Source of the DNA: Hamadaea tsunoensis DSM 44101
GTDB lineage: Bacteria > Actinomycetota > Actinomycetes > Mycobacteriales > Micromonosporaceae
NCBI RefSeq assembly: GCF_000428945.1
Contig: NZ_AUAX01000001.1
Span: forward strand, 310,001-374,000
Direction of reading: 5' to 3'
DNA: 64,000 nucleotides
The position numbers were made by a program, and so were the translations under genes. The notes below the pieces were generated by a model, which was given only the letters and a program-made list of their open reading frames with translations, ran no database searches and was not told the origin of the DNA. Positions 26,284 through 34,932 of the stretch are shown piece by piece (within the stretch, counting starts at the first letter, position 1; each line of letters begins with the position of its first letter).

Positions 26284-27158
26284 CGGCGTCTCCGGTGGGA
26301 GGTGCGTACCATGTCGATCAAGGCGGCCACCAGGTCCTGGTCGGTGGTGATCCGGTGGGCGGTGACCCCGGCCCGGCCCAGCGTCTCGGCCAGCCCGGCC
26401 TCCCGCGCGTCGACCTGGGCGGCCAGCCGTTGCCGCAGCAGCGGATCGCTCGTGTCGACGAGCACCTGCTCGCCGGTCTCGGCGTCCTCGACGATCACCA
26501 GGCCGACGTCGGGCAGGTCCAGTTCGGCCGGGTCGACCAGGCGTACGACGACGACCTCGTGGCGGTGGGCGAGCCGGCTCAGCTCCGTCTCCCAGCCCGG
26601 CTCGCCGAGGAAGTCCGACAGCACGAACACCAGGCTCCGCCGCCGCGCCGCGGTCGCCGCCATCCGCACCATCGCCGCGAGGTCCGTCGTGGTCGCGGTC
26701 CGCTTCGGCCCGGTCGCCGCGGACCTGTCCAGCTCATGCGCGATCCGAAGAGCCTGATTGCGTCCCGTACGCGGAGCCAGCACGAGCCGGTTGTCGTTGT
26801 CGAAGAGGATCGCGCCGACCCGGTTGCCGCCCTGCGACAGCAGCCGGGCGAGGCAGATCGCCAGCTCGTCGAGGGCGGCGTGCTTCGAGCCCGCCATCGA
26901 CGCCGACCGGTCGCAGACCAGCCAGGCGGTCAGGTCCCGTTCCTCGGTGTACTGCCGCACGTAGGTCTCGTCGAGCCGGGCCGTGACGTTCCAGTCGATG
27001 TGGCGTACGTCGTCTTCGGGGGTGTATTCACGCAGGTCGGTGAAGTCGATGCCGACCCCGTGCCACGCCGTCCGGTACGCGCCCTGCAGCCGCCCGTCGA
27101 GGCGGCGGACGACCTGCCACTCCAGGCGGCGCAGCAGCCGGTCGGAGGCGGCGGTCAT
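26280..27158 (-). CDS. DUF58 domain protein
   Basis: A 292-residue soluble protein with the DUF58 hallmark GVGIDFTDLREYTPEDDVRHIDW, followed by a VWA-like half. It has no membrane segments, unlike longer DUF58 proteins. It is almost always next to MoxR and VWA genes, as here, and its start overlaps the moxR stop. It is probably an adaptor between MoxR and the VWA membrane proteins. Confidence 0.9.
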   Translation of the reverse strand: MTAASDRLLRRLEWQVVRRLDGRLQGAYRTAWHGVGIDFTDLREYTPEDDVRHIDWNVTARLDETYVRQYTEERDLTAWLVCDRSASMAGSKHAALDELAICLARLLSQGGNRVGAILFDNDNRLVLAPRTGRNQALRIAHELDRSAATGPKRTATTTDLAAMVRMAATAARRRSLVFVLSDFLGEPGWETELSRLAHRHEVVVVRLVDPAELDLPDVGLVIVEDAETGEQVLVDTSDPLLRQRLAAQVDAREAGLAETLGRAGVTAHRITTDQDLVAALIDMVRTSHRRRR

Positions 27159-28150
27159 GACAGCCGGCTGTGCAGCGCGGGCTCGGGGACGGGCAGCGAC
27201 GACAGGATCCGGCTGAGGATCACGTCGGGGGTCACCTCGTCGGAGAGCGCCTCGTAGGACAGCACCAGCCGGTGGCGGAACACGTCCATCGCGAGATCGG
27301 TCAGGTCCTGGGGGACGGCGTAGTCCCGGCCGCGCAGGAACGCCAGCGCCCGGGCGGCCAGCACGAGGTTGATCGACGCGCGCGGGCTCGCCCCGAACGT
27401 GATGTACCGGGCCAGCTGCTGCTGTCCCACCAGCGCCGGTTGCCGCGTGGCGGAGGCGAGGCGGACGCTGTACTCGATGAGGGCCGGGTCGACGTAGACC
27501 TCGTCCGCCTGGCGCTGCAGCGCGACGAGGCGCTCGGGGTCCACGATGGACTGGATCTTCGCGACCGGGGTGAGGGCGCGCTCGACGACCACGAACTCCT
27601 CGGTCGGCGTGGGATAGCCGACGATCACCTTCATCATGAACCGGTCGATCTGCGCCTCGGGCAGCGGGTACGTGCCGTCCGACTCGATCGGGTTCTGCGT
27701 GGCCATCACCAGGAACGGCTCCGGTACGCGGTGCGTCTCGCGCCCGATGGTGACCTGGTGTTCCTGCATGACCTCCAGCAGGGCGCTCTGCACCTTGGCG
27801 GGAGCCCGGTTGATCTCGTCGGCGAGCAGCAGGTTGGTGAAGACCGGGCCGAGCGAGACCTGGAACTCGCCGCTGTGCTGGTGGTAGATCCGGGTGCCCA
27901 CGATGTCGGCCGGCACCAGGTCGGGCGTGAACTGCACGCGGTGGAACTGCCCGCCGACCGCCTCGGCCAGCGACTTGACGGCCAGCGTCTTCGCCAGTCC
28001 CGGTACGCCCTCCACCAGGATGTGCCCGCGGGCGAGCAATGCGACCATCAGGCGCTCCAGCAGCGCGTCCTGCCCGACGATCGTCTTCTTGACCTCGTAG
28101 AGGACCTGTTCCACGAGGCTCCCAGCGGGCCCGGTGGCGGATGCGTTCAT
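27155..28150 (-). CDS. MoxR family AAA+ ATPase
   Basis: A 331-residue ATPase. Walker A is EGVPGLAKT, Walker B LLADEINRAP, sensor 1 MATQNPIE, and an arginine-finger region EAQIDRFMMK follows. MoxR proteins act as chaperones that insert metals or fold partner proteins, here the VWA proteins. It opens the tight cluster, 22 bp after the HtrA-like protease gene. Confidence 0.92.
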   Translation of the reverse strand: MNASATGPAGSLVEQVLYEVKKTIVGQDALLERLMVALLARGHILVEGVPGLAKTLAVKSLAEAVGGQFHRVQFTPDLVPADIVGTRIYHQHSGEFQVSLGPVFTNLLLADEINRAPAKVQSALLEVMQEHQVTIGRETHRVPEPFLVMATQNPIESDGTYPLPEAQIDRFMMKVIVGYPTPTEEFVVVERALTPVAKIQSIVDPERLVALQRQADEVYVDPALIEYSVRLASATRQPALVGQQQLARYITFGASPRASINLVLAARALAFLRGRDYAVPQDLTDLAMDVFRHRLVLSYEALSDEVTPDVILSRILSSLPVPEPALHSRLS

Positions 28151-28172
28151 ATTCCGTCCTAACTGGAGTCTG

Positions 28173-28931
28173 TTACAGCTGGGGCGGCCGGCCGCCGCCC
28201 ACCGCCGAGCCGATGGGAACGGCGAAGCCGATCCCGATGAACGTCTTCGCGTCGGTCGGGTTGGCCAGCGCCACGACGATGCCGACGGTCTGCCCCCGCA
28301 TGTTCACCAGCGGCCCGCCGGAGCTGCCCGGGTTGACCGCCGCGTCGAACTGGATGAGCCCCTTGAGGTCGCCGGCCTCGTCGGTCGAGACCGCCCGCTC
28401 CAGCCCCGACACCACGCCGGTCGTGGTCGTGTCGGCCAGGGCCAGCTGGTTGCCGATCGCCACGACCTGGTCGCCGACGGCCACCCCGCCGCCGATCGTC
28501 GCCGGGACCACCACCGACGGCAGGGTCTGCGGGGTCAGGGTCGCGATGTCGCTGGCCGGCACCGAAGACGCGATCGTCGCCGGGGACGTGCTGCCGTCGG
28601 CGTACGCGATCTCGATGCTCTGGGAGTCCTTGACCACGTGCAGGGCGGTCATGATCGTGCCGTCGGCGTTGACGACGACCCCGGTGCCGCCGGCGGACTT
28701 GCCGCCGGAAAGGTGCGAGGTGATCGCGACGACCGAGGGCAGGAGGGTCTGGTAGATGTCGCCGACGGTCGGCGGCGCGGACGCCGACGGCGAGGCGGCC
28801 GGGCGCGGCGCCGTGGCCGCGGGCCGGCCGGCCGCGCCGGCGCGGAAGGCGACAACGGCCGTGACGACCAGCGCGACCAGCACGATCGCGACGACGAGGG
28901 GCTTGCCGAGGGGTACGCGAGGCCTCCGCAT
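28173..28931 (-). CDS. Membrane-anchored trypsin-like serine protease (HtrA/DegP type without PDZ)
   Basis: A 252-residue protease. One N-terminal helix (about 10-31), an Ala/Pro/Ser linker, then a chymotrypsin-fold domain with the triad His in TALHVV, Asp in SDIATL and Ser in NPGSSGGP. The PDZ domain of classical HtrA is missing. It probably acts outside the membrane in wall or envelope stress. With only 22 bp to moxR it is likely the first gene of the operon that runs through the VWA proteins. Confidence 0.85.
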   Translation of the reverse strand: MRRPRVPLGKPLVVAIVLVALVVTAVVAFRAGAAGRPAATAPRPAASPSASAPPTVGDIYQTLLPSVVAITSHLSGGKSAGGTGVVVNADGTIMTALHVVKDSQSIEIAYADGSTSPATIASSVPASDIATLTPQTLPSVVVPATIGGGVAVGDQVVAIGNQLALADTTTTGVVSGLERAVSTDEAGDLKGLIQFDAAVNPGSSGGPLVNMRGQTVGIVVALANPTDAKTFIGIGFAVPIGSAVGGGRPPQL

Positions 28932-29023
28932 CCTTCGAGACTACGGCGGCTGCCTCAAAGTTCGGTATGAGTCGCGGGCGCCAACCGGGATCGCGGCCCG
29001 TGACGGATGCGATGCTGTCCGCC

Positions 29024-30175
29024 ATGACCGCACCGGCCGCCGCCGCGAACCTCCTCGAACCGCAGCGCCGAGCGGACTGGTTCGAGCTGTTCTTCGACCT
29101 CGTCTTCGTCGTCACCGTCAGCGTCCTCGCGCACGGGCTGCACGGCGATCCGGGCTGGGCGGCGTACGGGACGCTGCTGGCGCTGTTCTTCCCGGCCTGG
29201 TGGGCCTGGGTCAACCTGATGCTCTCGGTGAACCTCTTCGGCGCCCGGTGGACCCGCGCCCTCCTGCTCGCGGCCATGCCCGGCCTCGGTCTCATGGCGG
29301 CCGCCGCCCGGGCCGGGCTCGGCTCCCGGGCCTGGGCGTTCGCCCTCGGGGCCGCCTGGGTCCGACTGGTCACCTTCGCGATCTGGTGGACGCGTACGCG
29401 CCGGGAGCTGGCCGGCATCCCCTGGTGGCGACCGGTCGTCTACGGCGGGCTGACGGCCGGACTGTGGACGGTGTCGGCGGTGGTCCCCTCCCCCGCCCGG
29501 TACGCGCTCTGGGTCCTCGCCCTCGTCATCGAGATCGGCCTGCTGACCTTCCGCCGGGGCCAGCCCGCCGACCTCTACGGCCGGCTGTCGGCCGAACACC
29601 TCGTCGAGCGGATCGGCCTGTTCCTGGTCATCGTGCTCGGCGAGGCGGTCTTCGGCGTGGTCACCGGACTGGCCGAGTACTTCACCGGCCCGTCGGCCGC
29701 GGCCTCGTTCGGCGGACTGGCCGTCGCCGCGATGCTCGCCGTCGGCTTCTTCAACTGGGGCGCGGAGACCGCCGAGCACGGCATCGCCGGCGCACAGTCG
29801 CGCGGCGCCGAGGAGATCATGCGCGAGACCGTGCTCTACCTGCCGTTCGTGCTGATCAGTTCGGTGACGGTGCTCGCGGCCGCGCTGGCCGAGGCGGTCG
29901 CCGAGCCCGGGCACACCCTCCCGGCCGGCCACCGGTACGCGTTGACCTTCGGCATCATCGGCTACTACCTCACGAACGCGGCCATCTCCCGGCGGCTCGG
30001 CGCGAACGGGACCGACCTGCTCCGCTGGGTCGTGCCGGCGGTCCTGCTGCCGCTGCTGATCGTGCTGCCGCTCGCGTACGCGAGCCCGGCCTGGGTCGCC
30101 GCCCTCGCCGCCGGAGCCGTCACCGCCGCCATGGTCGCCCTCGCCAACCTCAACGCCCGCCGCCCCCGCCCATAA
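29024..30175 (+). CDS. ltrA: Low temperature requirement protein A (LtrA) family membrane protein
   Basis: A 383-residue polytopic protein with about ten to twelve hydrophobic helices and the family signature WFELFFDLVFVVTVSVLAH near the N-terminus; ERIGLFLVIVLGEAVFGVV is a second conserved helix. LtrA was named for growth at low temperature in Listeria; its biochemical role is unknown. Start sites at 29000 (GTG), 29012 and 29024 are all possible; 29024 places the signature closest to the family norm. It diverges from the protease gene. Confidence 0.85.
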   Translation: MTAPAAAANLLEPQRRADWFELFFDLVFVVTVSVLAHGLHGDPGWAAYGTLLALFFPAWWAWVNLMLSVNLFGARWTRALLLAAMPGLGLMAAAARAGLGSRAWAFALGAAWVRLVTFAIWWTRTRRELAGIPWWRPVVYGGLTAGLWTVSAVVPSPARYALWVLALVIEIGLLTFRRGQPADLYGRLSAEHLVERIGLFLVIVLGEAVFGVVTGLAEYFTGPSAAASFGGLAVAAMLAVGFFNWGAETAEHGIAGAQSRGAEEIMRETVLYLPFVLISSVTVLAAALAEAVAEPGHTLPAGHRYALTFGIIGYYLTNAAISRRLGANGTDLLRWVVPAVLLPLLIVLPLAYASPAWVAALAAGAVTAAMVALANLNARRPRP

Positions 30176-30233
30176 CCCCACCCCCGCTACCTGCCACCCC
30201 GCCCCCGCCCCTGCCGCCCCGCCGCCCTGACTT

Positions 30234-30307
30234 CGACGATCTTGCGCGAATGTCCGGGCCTTTCGGGCATTCATCGCGAAATTCGGGACATTCGCGCAAG
30301 ATCGTCG
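30234..30307. repeat. 74-bp palindromic element, family B copy 2
   Basis: Perfect 22-bp inverted arms (30234-30255 and 30286-30307, beginning CGACGATCTTGCGCG) surround GGGCCTTTCGGGCATTCATC and the following bases. Compared with copy 1 at 9754, the arms match and the interior is reverse-complemented. It sits between the convergent LtrA and dehydratase-VOC genes, 6 bp from the stop of the latter, and could terminate both. Confidence 0.85.
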
Positions 30308-30312
30308 GAAAT

Positions 30313-30975
30313 TCAGGCGGGGGACTGCCAGGTGCAGACGCAGGCCTCGTTGCCCTCGGCGTCGGCCAGGACCGTCCACGATGGAGCGTACTCGCGGGTG
30401 AGGATCCGGCCGCCCGCCGCCACCGCGGCCGCGATGCGCGCCTCCGCCTGGTCGTGGGCCACCCACACGTCGACGTGGATGTTGTTGCGCTGCGTCCGGG
30501 CCTCGTCCGTCTGCTGGAAGTACGCCAGCGGTCCGCGCGTACGCGGGTCGATCAGGTCCTCGCCGCTGTCCGCCCGGTCGTCGTAGCCGAGGACAGCCCG
30601 CCAGAACGGTAGCACCTCGGGGATCACGAGGGCGTCGATCGACAGCTGGATCGTCTGCGCCAGTTCCGGGGCCGCGGCCAGCCCGGACTCCTTCGCCACG
30701 GCCGAGATCCGGCGGGCCAGTTCGACGTCGCCCTCGCGCAGCCCGTACTGCGCGGCCGCGATGGTGATCAGGCGCAGCGTGACGGTCGCGTACCGCAGGT
30801 CGATGTCGGGGTGGTGCTCGTCGAGGCCGGGCAGGGCGCAGATCGCCTGGACGAACCGGGCCCCGGTGGCGAGGTCGCCGGTCCGGAAGACGGCCACCGC
30901 CCCCTCACCGACGACGCGCCAGTCCTCTACGCCGTCGGACTCGTGGAACTGCCGGGGAGTGATCTTGTCGGTCAT
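30313..30975 (-). CDS. Pterin-4a-carbinolamine dehydratase-like/VOC fusion protein
   Basis: A 220-residue two-domain protein. Residues 1-100 match the PCD/DCoH fold with the active-site run DEHHPDIDLRYATVTLRL; residues 110-220 form a vicinal-oxygen-chelate (glyoxalase-like) domain ending in NEACVCTW. PCD regenerates oxidised pterin cofactor. The VOC half is a possible metal-binding or resistance fold. This fusion recurs in actinomycetes, but its substrate is not known. It diverges from the WYL regulator across 53 bp, so the regulator may control it. Confidence 0.8.
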   Translation of the reverse strand: MTDKITPRQFHESDGVEDWRVVGEGAVAVFRTGDLATGARFVQAICALPGLDEHHPDIDLRYATVTLRLITIAAAQYGLREGDVELARRISAVAKESGLAAAPELAQTIQLSIDALVIPEVLPFWRAVLGYDDRADSGEDLIDPRTRGPLAYFQQTDEARTQRNNIHVDVWVAHDQAEARIAAAVAAGGRILTREYAPSWTVLADAEGNEACVCTWQSPA

Positions 30976-31028
30976 GATCCCACTATCCCCCGAATTCCCG
31001 ACATCCCTTGTCGTATACGTCGGCGAGT

Positions 31029-31985
31029 ATGGGAGGCATGCGCGCCAGCCGGATGATGTCCCTGCTCCTGCACCTCCAGGTCCGCGGCCGGGCCAGCGGC
31101 AACGAACTCGCCCGGCTGCTGGAGGTCAGCGAGCGCACCGTCCAGCGCGACGTCGAGGCGCTCGTCGCGTCCGGCGTACCGGTGCGGGCGGAGCGTGGGC
31201 CCGCGGGCGGGTACCGCCTCGACGGCGGCTACCGCACCCGGCTCACCGGCGTCGGCCTCGACGAGGCCGGCGCGCTCGCCTTCCTCGGCCTGTCCGGCCC
31301 GGCCGAGCAGCTCGGCCTCGGCGAGATGCTGGAAGGCGCCCGGATGAAGGTCTGGGCCAGCCTCACCGGGGAGGCCCGGGCCCGCGCCGGGCGTACCGCC
31401 GAGCGCTTCCATTTCGACCCCCTCCGCTGGTACGCGACGGCCGAACCCGTACCCCGCCTGGTTGACCTGGCCGACGCGGTTTGGCGGGATCGTCGCGTAC
31501 TCCTGGAATATGTGAAGAACGGGCGGGCCTCGACCCGGAAGATCGACCCGCTGGGGTTGGTCCTCGCCGGCGGCGACTGGTACCTGATCGCGCTGAAGGC
31601 GGGTGAGCGGCGTACCTACCGCGTGTCGAGGGTGAAGGCGGTGACGCCGACCGACGAGCCGATCACCCGGCCGCCCGGCTTCGACCTCGCGGCGACATGG
31701 GCGCAGGCGCGGCGCGACCTGGAGGCCGAGCCCACCGCGATCGAGGTGACCCTGCGCGTCGCGGCGCGCATGCTGCCGCGGCTGCGCCGGTTGGTCCCGT
31801 CGCACGGGCAGAGCCGGATCCCGCTGACCGCGACGGAGGAGGTGGAGCTGACCGTCCCGTTCGAGGACCGCCTGTACGCGCTGTCGGCGATGCTCAGCCT
31901 CGGCTCGACGGTCGAGGTGCTGGCCCCGGCGGACCTGCGGGCGGACGTCGCCGACGAGATCCGCCTGATGGCCGCCCGCTACTGA
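31029..31985 (+). CDS. WYL domain transcriptional regulator (HTH_11, YafY-like)
   Basis: A 318-residue regulator with an N-terminal winged helix (ASGNELARLLEVSERTVQRDVEAL), a WYL domain around residues 135-200 (DPLGLVLAGGDWYLIAL, then RTYRVSRVKAV) and a WCX-type C-terminus. WYL domains sense nucleotides, DNA or other ligands. A TATACG box at 31014-31019 lies just upstream, so the message is nearly leaderless; ATG 31029 or 31038 may be used. Its 3' end overlaps the next convergent gene by 7 bp. Confidence 0.85.
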   Translation: MGGMRASRMMSLLLHLQVRGRASGNELARLLEVSERTVQRDVEALVASGVPVRAERGPAGGYRLDGGYRTRLTGVGLDEAGALAFLGLSGPAEQLGLGEMLEGARMKVWASLTGEARARAGRTAERFHFDPLRWYATAEPVPRLVDLADAVWRDRRVLLEYVKNGRASTRKIDPLGLVLAGGDWYLIALKAGERRTYRVSRVKAVTPTDEPITRPPGFDLAATWAQARRDLEAEPTAIEVTLRVAARMLPRLRRLVPSHGQSRIPLTATEEVELTVPFEDRLYALSAMLSLGSTVEVLAPADLRADVADEIRLMAARY

Positions 31986-32386
31986 TCCCGGGGACGGCGG
32001 CGCAGCAGCAGCGCGGCGCCGAACAGCAGCATTCCGAAGACCGCGACGAGCAGCCCGTAGATCCGCCCGCTGTACGCGATCGCGTCGTTCCCGTGCACCA
32101 GCAGCCGGGCGGTGCCGGTCGGATCGGTCCTCCCGCCGAAGTCGATCGTGGCGTGGTGGTCGACTCCGGCGGCCGTCCAGTCCACGGCACACGTCTGCGT
32201 ATGCGTGGCCTTGCTTCCGGACCCGGTCGTCGACAGCTTGCAGGCGCTGACGGTTCCCGTGGCGGTGTCCCAATTCCAGCTTCGCAACTGGTATGCCCCG
32301 TATGCGAAGATGACGACCGCGATCACCATGAGGGCGAGTCCCATGCCCCGGCGCTTGCTGCTGAAGTCCACAGGCCATGCTCGCAT
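31979..32386 (-). CDS. DUF3592 family membrane protein
   Basis: A 135-residue protein with an N-terminal helix (about 15-33), an exposed beta-rich DUF3592 domain (TATGTVSACKLS...CAVDWTAAGVDHHATIDF) and a C-terminal helix (about 110-128) ending in RRRPRDQ. Two cysteines in the domain may form a disulfide outside the cell. The function is unknown. It is convergent with the WYL regulator. Confidence 0.75.
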   Translation of the reverse strand: MRAWPVDFSSKRRGMGLALMVIAVVIFAYGAYQLRSWNWDTATGTVSACKLSTTGSGSKATHTQTCAVDWTAAGVDHHATIDFGGRTDPTGTARLLVHGNDAIAYSGRIYGLLVAVFGMLLFGAALLLRRRPRDQ

Positions 32387-32474
32387 TGGCCGATGATGTG
32401 CCAGGATCGGCCGATCGGGCCGTCCGCCCTTCTCGCATCGGGGCGACCTGGCCGACTCCGTCTATCGTGTTCGG

Positions 32475-33482
32475 GTGCGTCCCTCCGTAGCGAAACTCGC
32501 GATCCTGCTGCTCACGGCCGGTGGCTTCCTGGCCGCCTGCGGCAAGGACACCCCGTCCGCGACCGCCGGCGAATCCCCTTCCCCCGGCGTCTCCGCGTCG
32601 GCCGGGCTGGATGTCCCCGTCGCCGCGGGCTCCGCCAGCGCCGCCCCGACCTCCTCGCCGTCCCCGTCCCCGTCCGCGTCGAAGAAGCCCGCCACCCCGG
32701 CCGGCTGGCCGAACGCGGACACGACCGGCGTACAGGCGGGGGTGACGCTGACCAAGCGCAGCGGCGAGATCCTCGTGAAGAAGTCCGGCACCGTCATCCA
32801 GAACCTCGACCTCAACGGCGACGTGCGGGTCGAGGCCAACAACGTGACCGTACGCAACGTGCGCATCCACAACAACAGCGGCGACTCGGGCCCGACCTAC
32901 TGGGGTGTCGTGCAGTGGATGGGCTACAGCGGCCTGGTCGTCGAGCACGTCGAGATGGTGGGCGCGAGCGGGCAGGAGCTGACCTCGGGCGTGACGAACT
33001 TCGGGGGCATGGTCACGGTCCGCTACTGCGACATCGCCGGCATCAGCAAGAAGGCCGTCGACACCCCGCAGGGCCTGATCGAGGAGAACTACCTCCACGA
33101 CCCGCACTACTTCAAGCAGGCCGACTACGAGATCGACATGATCCGCGCGACCGGCGGCCCCGCGCCGGGGACGAAACTCGTCGTCCGGCACAACGTGATC
33201 CTCAACCCGCAGCCCGCGACCAGCGCGGTCGGCATCTACACCGACGGCAAGGACGTCGCGCACGACATCCTGGTCGAGAACAACCTGCTCGGCGGGGGCG
33301 GCTACACGCTCTACGGCGGCGGGGCGAGCGACGCGACCTACAACGTCGTCATCCGCAACAACACCTTCAGCACCAAGACCAAGGGCACCTTCGGGCCCGG
33401 CGTCTTCTTCAACTCCCACGGTCGCGGCAACGTGTGGTCGGGCAACAAGTTCGACAACGGCAAGACGGCGTACGCGCCGTAG
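32475..33482 (+). CDS. Secreted lipoprotein with right-handed parallel beta-helix
   Basis: A 335-residue lipoprotein. A signal peptide with lipobox LAAC (Cys at about 22), a Ser/Pro/Ala linker to about residue 75, then a right-handed parallel beta-helix with regular NLDLNGDVRVEANNVTVRNVRIHNN coils, as in pectate lyase and polysaccharide-binding proteins. The catalytic residues of known lyase families could not be assigned. GTG 32475 is the only start consistent with the signal peptide. It may bind or process plant or cell-wall polysaccharide at the membrane surface. Confidence 0.75.
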   Translation: MRPSVAKLAILLLTAGGFLAACGKDTPSATAGESPSPGVSASAGLDVPVAAGSASAAPTSSPSPSPSASKKPATPAGWPNADTTGVQAGVTLTKRSGEILVKKSGTVIQNLDLNGDVRVEANNVTVRNVRIHNNSGDSGPTYWGVVQWMGYSGLVVEHVEMVGASGQELTSGVTNFGGMVTVRYCDIAGISKKAVDTPQGLIEENYLHDPHYFKQADYEIDMIRATGGPAPGTKLVVRHNVILNPQPATSAVGIYTDGKDVAHDILVENNLLGGGGYTLYGGGASDATYNVVIRNNTFSTKTKGTFGPGVFFNSHGRGNVWSGNKFDNGKTAYAP

Positions 33483-33484
33483 CC

Positions 33485-34006
33485 CTAGCCCTTCTCCCAT
33501 ACGGGAACGGATTCCAGGCCGCGGGCCGCCCGGGCGCGGTCGGTCAGCTCCTGGATCAGTCCGGTCTTCGCCCGCGTGTAGTCCGGCGCGGTCGCGAAGG
33601 CGTACTTGGCCCGGCTGTAGCGCTCGGCGTCCTCGGGATGCGCCCGCAGATGGTCCCGCAGGATGCGCTGATTGCGGTGCGGCCAGGTCGCCGTCTCGAC
33701 CACGTGCAGGATGTGCGTACGCCGCCGGTCCGGAGCGCGCCGGATGAGCAGCAGCCGGTCGAGCATGCCGTTGAAGCGCGGCTCGTAACCGAGCCCGTCC
33801 AGCGCCACACCATCCACAGTCGACAGATCATCGACGGCGGCCATGAGGTCGATCGTCGGCTTGGCCGACATCCCGGGGACCGCCGTGGAGCCGATGTGCT
33901 CGATGTCCACCAGCACACCCCCGAGCACGCCCCGGATCTCCGCCATCGCCGCCCGGGCCTGGTCCGGCCACGCCGGGTCGTACGCCACGATCTCGATACC
34001 CTGCAC
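33485..34006 (-). CDS. GrpB (UPF0157) family nucleotidyltransferase-like protein
   Basis: A 173-residue protein with the GrpB signature EHIGSTAVPGMSAKPTIDLM and a conserved C-terminal FLRDHLRAHPEDAERYSRAK-like run. The fold is a minimal nucleotidyltransferase; the biochemical role is not established. It is convergent with the beta-helix lipoprotein, with a 2-bp gap. Confidence 0.9.
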   Translation of the reverse strand: MQGIEIVAYDPAWPDQARAAMAEIRGVLGGVLVDIEHIGSTAVPGMSAKPTIDLMAAVDDLSTVDGVALDGLGYEPRFNGMLDRLLLIRRAPDRRRTHILHVVETATWPHRNQRILRDHLRAHPEDAERYSRAKYAFATAPDYTRAKTGLIQELTDRARAARGLESVPVWEKG

Positions 34007-34116
34007 GGCCCCATCCTGTCAGGTTTCCGGCACTCCCCCAGGTACGCGGTCAGGCGTACGAGTGATGCACGTGAACGAATATTTACGTGAGTGTATTCAT
34101 GGCGTGCCCTGGAGGC

Positions 34117-34911
34117 ATGCGCTGGTTCATCACTGGATGCTCGTCCGGCCTGGGCCGGGCCCTCGCCGAGGGTCTCGCCGCCGACGGTGAGCACATCGTC
34201 GCGACCGCCCGCCGGCCCGAGGTACTCGCCGATCTCGTCGCCCGGTACCCCGACACCGTCCTCGCCGTCCCCCTCGACGTCCGCGACGCGTACGCGTGCG
34301 AGAACGCCGTCGCCACGGCGATCAACGGGCTCGGCGGGATCGACGTCCTCGTCAACAACGCCGGATACGGCCAGTTCGGGGCGGTCGAGGAGGTGACCGA
34401 CGAGCAGCTGGCCGACCAGTTCGCCACCAACGTGTACGGGCCGTGGCGGCTGACCCGGCTGGTCCTGCCGCACTGGCGCGAACGGGGTACCGGCCGGGCG
34501 CTGTTCGTCTCCTCGGTCGCCGGCACGATGCCGTTCCCGGGCCTGTCGGCGTACACGGCCAGCAAGTTCGCGCTCGAAGGGATGGCCGAGTCGCTCGCCC
34601 AGGAGGCCGGCCCGCTGGGCGTCAAGGTGAGCATCCTGCAGTGCGGCGGCTTCGCCACGCCCTACGGCAAGCACCTCACCGAACCGGGACTGCACGCGAG
34701 GGTGTACGACCAGGCGTACGGCGGCATGCTCGACGCGATGCGCAACCTCGAAGTGCTGCCCCAGATCAACCAGCCGTCGGTCTTCGTCGACGCCGTCCGC
34801 AAGGTCGTGACGACGGCGCAACCGGCGCTACGCGTACCGGTGGGGCTGGACGCGCCGGGGGCGCTGACCGCGGCGCTCGAAGCCCGCCTCAAGGAACTCC
34901 GCGACAACTGA
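34117..34911 (+). CDS. Short-chain dehydrogenase/reductase
   Basis: A 264-residue SDR oxidoreductase of the classical type. The NAD(P) motif TGCSSGLG is near the N-terminus, followed by NNAGYG, catalytic Ser in VSSVAG and YTASK. The CSSGLG variant and the extended C-terminus are typical of the group acting on ketones and aldehydes of unknown identity. ATG 34117 places the beta strand RWFITG at the start; 34099 or GTG 34087 would add 6-10 residues. CACGTGAA...TTTACGTG upstream (about 34067-34087) is a possible operator. Confidence 0.88.
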   Translation: MRWFITGCSSGLGRALAEGLAADGEHIVATARRPEVLADLVARYPDTVLAVPLDVRDAYACENAVATAINGLGGIDVLVNNAGYGQFGAVEEVTDEQLADQFATNVYGPWRLTRLVLPHWRERGTGRALFVSSVAGTMPFPGLSAYTASKFALEGMAESLAQEAGPLGVKVSILQCGGFATPYGKHLTEPGLHARVYDQAYGGMLDAMRNLEVLPQINQPSVFVDAVRKVVTTAQPALRVPVGLDAPGALTAALEARLKELRDN

Positions 34912-34932
34912 CTCCCCTTTGATCCTCCACCC

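Noticed and set aside
31400-31416. GAGCGCTTCCATTTCG inside the WYL regulator gene as a CebR-like operator.
   Set aside because: It is inside a coding region, lacks the left half-site, and no regulated start lies nearby.
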